Source: Alphaproteobacteria bacterium
Lineage (GTDB): Bacteria > Pseudomonadota > Alphaproteobacteria > Rhizobiales > Hyphomicrobiaceae
Direction: 5' to 3'
Length of the DNA: 17,345 nucleotides
NCBI GenBank assembly: GCA_022600335.1
Contig: JAHZKN010000268.1
Span: 1-17,345, forward strand
Shown: piece by piece, positions 14,211 to 17,345 of the stretch
Layout of the letters: each line of letters begins with the position of its first letter
How positions within the stretch are numbered: position 1 is the stretch's first letter
Translations under genes and position numbers: made by a program
The notes under the pieces: generated by a model
Databases searched by the model: none
Told to the model about the DNA's origin: nothing
What the model saw: the letters and a program-made list of their open reading frames with translations, nothing else

Positions 14211-15491
14211 ATGTTTGATCTAAAGCTCCTGTCGAAGCTTTTACGTCCAAGCCTGAAGGATCTGCAAAGGATCCCTGGCTTTCAGGCAGCCAAGCGAATT
14301 TGTAGCACTTTGGCTGAATTCGGCACCGAAGGCTATCCAACCGATACAAAGCGTCGGTTGATGATCCTCAATATGATTGCCTACCTGATCGCCATCACAA
14401 CCCTGATTTATGCGATCCAGCATACGTTTCTTGATTACGAAAAGTACAAACCCGTGATCTGGATCAATATTGCTCTGGTTGGCACATCAATCGCGGTTCC
14501 GTTTTCCCATCGCATTAACGATATGGTTGGCGGCTTGATTATTGTCGTCACGGAACTGCTCGCGCTTGTTGCATTCTGCTATTATTTGGGCCGCTCGGCA
14601 GGCGTGCATTTACAGTTGTTTATCGCTGCCGCGGCTCCGTTTGTCGTTTTTGGACTCAAACGGTTGTGGCTCATCATACCGATTATCATCATTGCCGTGG
14701 GCCTGCATCTTTACGCATGGTTTCAATTTTCTGATGATTATGCCCGCATCCACGCCGATCCCGATGTCATCAACTCCATCTATGTACAAGCCGCCATCAC
14801 CACGTTCGCCCTGATTGCTGCAACCGTGTATTACGCGTTCACGTTAACCGAACAAGCCAAGGCGCAGGTGGATTCCTTGCTGCGCAACATTTTGCCTGAA
14901 GACATTGTTGAACGACTGAAGTTACAGCCCGACGCAACCATCGCAGATAATTTTTCTGAAGCCTCTATTCTATTTGCCGACATCACCGGCTTCGTTGCCT
15001 TGGCCCGCCAGCTTGGTGCAAAGAAAACCGTTGCCACACTCAATGAAATTGTCACCGCCTTTGATGCTCTGAGTGTTAAGCACGGGGTCGAAAAGATTAA
15101 GACCATTGGTGATGCCTATATGGCCGCGGCAGGCGTGCCGCAAACGGTTCCCGATCACACAGCCAGGCTGGCGCGCTTGGCTCTCGACATGCAGGCGCAT
15201 TTGAAAGACATGCGCGAGTCGACCGGCTTAGCGCTCAACATGCGCATTGGCATTGCGTCTGGTCCGATCATGGCCGGCATCATCGGCAAGAAGAAATTCA
15301 GCTACGATATCTGGGGCGACGCGGTCAATCTTGCAGCGCGACTGGAAGGTTTGTCAGAGCCAGGGCGCATTCTCATGTGCCCGTCGTGTCGAGAGAATCT
15401 CAACGACAGCTTTCAATTTGAAAGCAAAGGTCTGGTTCAGATCAAAGGCGTTGGCGAACAAGAAGCCTGGTTTCTAACAGCGGCCAAATAA
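14211..15491 (+). CDS. Six-TM class III adenylate cyclase
   Basis: This enzyme makes cAMP from ATP. From the ATG at 14211 it has 426 residues. Six membrane helices lie at about 50-70, 82-97, 107-126, 133-148, 152-170 and 192-212, followed by a linker (LLRNILPEDIVERL, 223-236) and the cyclase homology domain at about 248-424. The two metal-binding aspartates are Asp257 (LFADITGF) and Asp301 (GDAYM). Lys297 (IKTIGD) and Asp366 (SYDIWGD) are the pair that selects adenine over guanine, and Asn373 and Arg377 (NLAARLEG) stabilise the transition state. All are present, so it should be active as a homodimer. The membrane part may sense a signal, but I see no known sensor domain in it. A GTG at 14169 would add 14 residues, but only the ATG has a plausible GAAG site close upstream. 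Confidence 0.93.
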   Translation: MFDLKLLSKLLRPSLKDLQRIPGFQAAKRICSTLAEFGTEGYPTDTKRRLMILNMIAYLIAITTLIYAIQHTFLDYEKYKPVIWINIALVGTSIAVPFSHRINDMVGGLIIVVTELLALVAFCYYLGRSAGVHLQLFIAAAAPFVVFGLKRLWLIIPIIIIAVGLHLYAWFQFSDDYARIHADPDVINSIYVQAAITTFALIAATVYYAFTLTEQAKAQVDSLLRNILPEDIVERLKLQPDATIADNFSEASILFADITGFVALARQLGAKKTVATLNEIVTAFDALSVKHGVEKIKTIGDAYMAAAGVPQTVPDHTARLARLALDMQAHLKDMRESTGLALNMRIGIASGPIMAGIIGKKKFSYDIWGDAVNLAARLEGLSEPGRILMCPSCRENLNDSFQFESKGLVQIKGVGEQEAWFLTAAK

Positions 15492-15521
15492 CGTGAAGCA
15501 TCCTCTGAGGTCTGCTGCGCA

Positions 15522-15983
15522 TTATACATTTGGACCACCGGTTATCGCGAATTCCTGTTTCACACGATCAAACACCGTATCGCGCAAGGTTCGATACCGG
15601 TTCAGGCGCTCCAAGCGGGATGGCGCACCTTCCATCTGCGCCACATCCAATGTCTGCCAATAGTGAACCTCAGCCGCCATGACGCGCGTGAGTTCGATAG
15701 CATGGTGATGCGCTTCCGGAGACAGGGAAATAATCAAGTCAAAGTCTTGATCAGCAATTTCTCTTAGATACTTGGGCTGGTGATTGGAAAGGTCGATACC
15801 AATTTCGTCCATGACAGCAACCATAAATGGATCAACGCTACCTGGGATTACGCCGGCAGAATCAGTCAGTACGTGCCCCGCTGTTAAGTGCTGCAGCATT
15901 GCACTGGCCATCGGTGAGCGGACAGCATTGACCGTGCAGACAAATAGCACAGTGTCCGGCAATTGAGCCCCGACGCGGCCCAC
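15522..15983 (-). CDS. Low-molecular-weight protein-tyrosine-phosphatase-like protein
   Basis: This 153-residue protein has the fold signature of LMW phosphatases and arsenate reductases. The phosphate loop is CTVNAVRS, with nucleophile Cys16 and Arg22 in the C-x5-R pattern. The context (VNAVRSPMASAML, then DSAGVIPGSVDPF and DFDLIISLSPEAHHHAIELT) is typical of the alphaproteobacterial protein encoded after UPF0262. The general acid position reads Leu-Asp113-Val, where relatives as I recall them have Asp-Pro, so the Asp is kept but the proline is not. The start is GTG at 15983, three bases after the stop of the UPF0262 gene, and its ribosome binding site GGAAGGG lies inside that gene's last codons, so the two are translationally linked. 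The substrate is unknown; arsenate is possible but not indicated by any neighbouring ars gene. Confidence 0.88.
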   Translation of the reverse strand: MGRVGAQLPDTVLFVCTVNAVRSPMASAMLQHLTAGHVLTDSAGVIPGSVDPFMVAVMDEIGIDLSNHQPKYLREIADQDFDLIISLSPEAHHHAIELTRVMAAEVHYWQTLDVAQMEGAPSRLERLNRYRTLRDTVFDRVKQEFAITGGPNV

Positions 15984-15986
15984 GCC

Positions 15987-16487
15987 CTAGCCCTTCCAAT
16001 GCAGCGCTGCGAGCAGCGTAAATAGCCGCCGGGCGGTGTCAAAATCCAACGTGATGTCGCCTGCCAAACGCTCCACCAGCAGCCGGCTGCCCTCATCGTG
16101 CAGCCCCCGCCGTCCCATGTCGATGGCTTCAATCTTTGCCGGTTGCGCTTCGGCGACGGCTTTGTAGTAGCTCTCCAAAACCAAAAAATAATCTCTCAAA
16201 AGGCGACGAAACGGCAATAGCGATACATCATGCGTGGTGAGTTCCGTTTCGTCATCTGCTTTGAGAGCCATGATCAGCTTGTCTTCTTCGATAGATAAAT
16301 GCAGGCGATAGGGACCTGAAGCCTCATGCCCGACCACACTAAAGTGATTGCCCTCTAAAAGATCATAGATCGCGACTTCACGTTCATGATCTATTTTTGA
16401 ATCAAGACGCGCGATGGAAAGCTCATCAAGCGTGACTGCGGCGAGCTTTGCCTTGGCATCTGTGGAGATTTCAGTGCTATCTGTCAT
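15987..16487 (-). CDS. UPF0262 family protein
   Basis: The 166-residue product matches the alphaproteobacterial UPF0262 family by its motifs: LAAVTLDELSIARLDSKIDH, ERDV-like EREVAIYDLLEGNHF, GPYRLHLSIEEDKLIMAL, LPFRRLLRDYFLVLESYYKA and IEAIDMGRRGLHDEGSRLL. It has no signal or membrane helix and should be cytoplasmic. Its function is not known. It is encoded between hisD and the LMW phosphatase gene on the same strand, the arrangement I know from other alphaproteobacteria. The ATG at 16487 has no strong ribosome binding site in front of it, so initiation may depend on reading through from hisD 93 bases upstream. Confidence 0.93.
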   Translation of the reverse strand: MTDSTEISTDAKAKLAAVTLDELSIARLDSKIDHEREVAIYDLLEGNHFSVVGHEASGPYRLHLSIEEDKLIMALKADDETELTTHDVSLLPFRRLLRDYFLVLESYYKAVAEAQPAKIEAIDMGRRGLHDEGSRLLVERLAGDITLDFDTARRLFTLLAALHWKG

Positions 16488-16580
16488 GCCGTTGCGTGGA
16501 ATTCAATTCAATGGGTTGGATTGGACTTAATCCTGTCGCACATGCGCCAATAAGATGAAGTGGTTCGGCAGGTCCCGCCT

Positions 16581-17345
16581 TTAGTTTTTTACTTTATCTT
16601 TCGCGTCAGACTTTAAGCGCACTTCAACTGAACGGCGATGGCCTTCAAGACCTTCCTCGCGCGCCAGTGTCATTGCTGCAGGTGCCAGGTGATTGAGTGC
16701 TGCGGCGTCGAGCTTCAGTATAGAGGTCCGCTTCATAAAGTCGAGCACGCCAAGGCCCGACGAAAAACGGGCGCTGCGTGCTGTCGGCAAAACATGGTTG
16801 GATCCAGCCACATAGTCACCAATCACTTCCGGCGTATAGGCACCTAGAAAGATTGCACCAGCATTGCGAATTTCTTTGGCGAGATGTTCACAGTTCTCCG
16901 TTGCAATTTCCAGATGCTCTGCTGCAATTCGATCCGCCAAGGCTGGTGTTTCTTGAAGAGACCCAACCACAATAATGGCGCCAAACGTGTTCCAGCTCTC
17001 GGCAGCAATGTTTCCGCGTGGCAGATTTGCCAATTGTTCTGCAACAGCCGATTCCACAGCGCGTGCAAAGTCTTTATCGTCCGTCATCAAGATCGACTGT
17101 GCAGCAGTGTCATGCTCTGCTTGTGCCAATAAGTCTGCAGCAATCCACTGTGGATCATTGTGACGATCTGCGATTACCAAAACCTCTGAAGGACCGGCAA
17201 TACTATCAATACCAACGGTACCAAAAACCTGCCGCTTGGCCGCGGCGACAAAGGCATTGCCTGGCCCAACAATTTTAACGACCGGAGCAATCGTTTGCGT
17301 GCCGAAGGCAAGAGCGGCAACAGCCTGCGCGCCACCAATACGATA
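16581..17345 (-). CDS. hisD: Histidinol dehydrogenase, C-terminal part (runs off the right edge)
   Basis: HisD oxidises L-histidinol to L-histidine in two NAD+-dependent steps, the end of histidine synthesis, and needs zinc. The visible 254 residues begin [16 protein letters not shown] and include VGPGN (26-30), [10 protein letters not shown] (51-60) and LLAQAEHD (72-79), where Gln75 and His78 correspond to zinc ligands. Further motifs are [19 protein letters not shown] with the Asp and His of the active site, and [14 protein letters not shown] near the end with the last zinc-ligand histidine. The reading frame is open to the edge, and about 170 N-terminal residues are missing compared with the usual length near 430. 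The gene heads the set hisD, UPF0262, LMW phosphatase on the minus strand. Confidence 0.96.
   Translation of the reverse strand, partial: YRIGGAQAVAALAFGTQTIAPVVKIVGPGNAFVAAAKRQVFGTVGIDSIAGPSEVLVIADRHNDPQWIAADLLAQAEHDTAAQSILMTDDKDFARAVESAVAEQLANLPRGNIAAESWNTFGAIIVVGSLQETPALADRIAAEHLEIATENCEHLAKEIRNAGAIFLGAYTPEVIGDYVAGSNHVLPTARSARFSSGLGVLDFMKRTSILKLDAAALNHLAPAAMTLAREEGLEGHRRSVEVRLKSDAKDKVKN

Noticed and set aside
12436..15987. infA (translation initiation factor IF-1) expected at this locus
   Set aside because: No frame of about 72 codons with IF-1-like sequence is present on either strand between maf and the UPF0262 gene.

Overview
The window looks like chromosomal DNA from an alphaproteobacterium, most likely of the order Hyphomicrobiales. 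The reasons are two gene neighbourhoods I know from that group: a Ppx/GppA-type phosphatase gene, rlmE, guaB and a MAPEG-family gene in one direction, and hisD, a UPF0262 gene, a low-molecular-weight phosphatase gene, maf, yacG and tRNA-Phe in one direction. The PqqA peptide most resembles the Methylobacterium type. This placement is inference; no 16S or marker search was possible.

Left block (1-4319). On the minus strand, reading right to left: a Ppx/GppA phosphatase, rlmE (23S rRNA U2552 methyltransferase), guaB (IMP dehydrogenase) and the first 52 codons of a MAPEG-family membrane protein. Between rlmE and guaB, on the plus strand, lies a 29-codon gene for a PqqA-like precursor peptide. 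It has a strong ribosome binding site and its own terminator-like hairpin, but no pqqBCDE genes follow it.

Middle block (4320-11955). This is accessory-looking. It holds tRNA-Gln(CTG), then a minus-strand set of three genes of unknown role. The largest encodes an 885-residue, two-membrane-segment protein with a periplasmic TPR-like region and a cytoplasmic domain that resembles a TraG/VirD4/HerA-type ATPase lacking its Walker motifs. After that come a small secreted Cys-containing protein (+), an orphan TolC-family outer-membrane lipoprotein (-), and a secreted 335-residue protein of unknown function (+). The two intergenic stretches longer than 300 bases (4320-4705 and 10359-10813) hold no gene I can support, but the second is rich in dyads and repeats.

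Right block (11956-17345). tRNA-Phe(GAA), yacG and maf on the minus strand are separated from LMW phosphatase, UPF0262 and hisD (also minus) by two plus-strand genes: a Crp/Fnr-family regulator and a six-TM class III adenylate cyclase with complete catalytic residues. In many alphaproteobacteria infA sits at this point; it is absent here. The regulator and cyclase form a plausible cAMP synthesis and sensing pair.

No insertion sequence, integrase, CRISPR array or rRNA was seen. The items most worth following are the orphan pqqA, the degenerate ATPase-like protein with its translationally coupled partners, and the cAMP module in the infA position.
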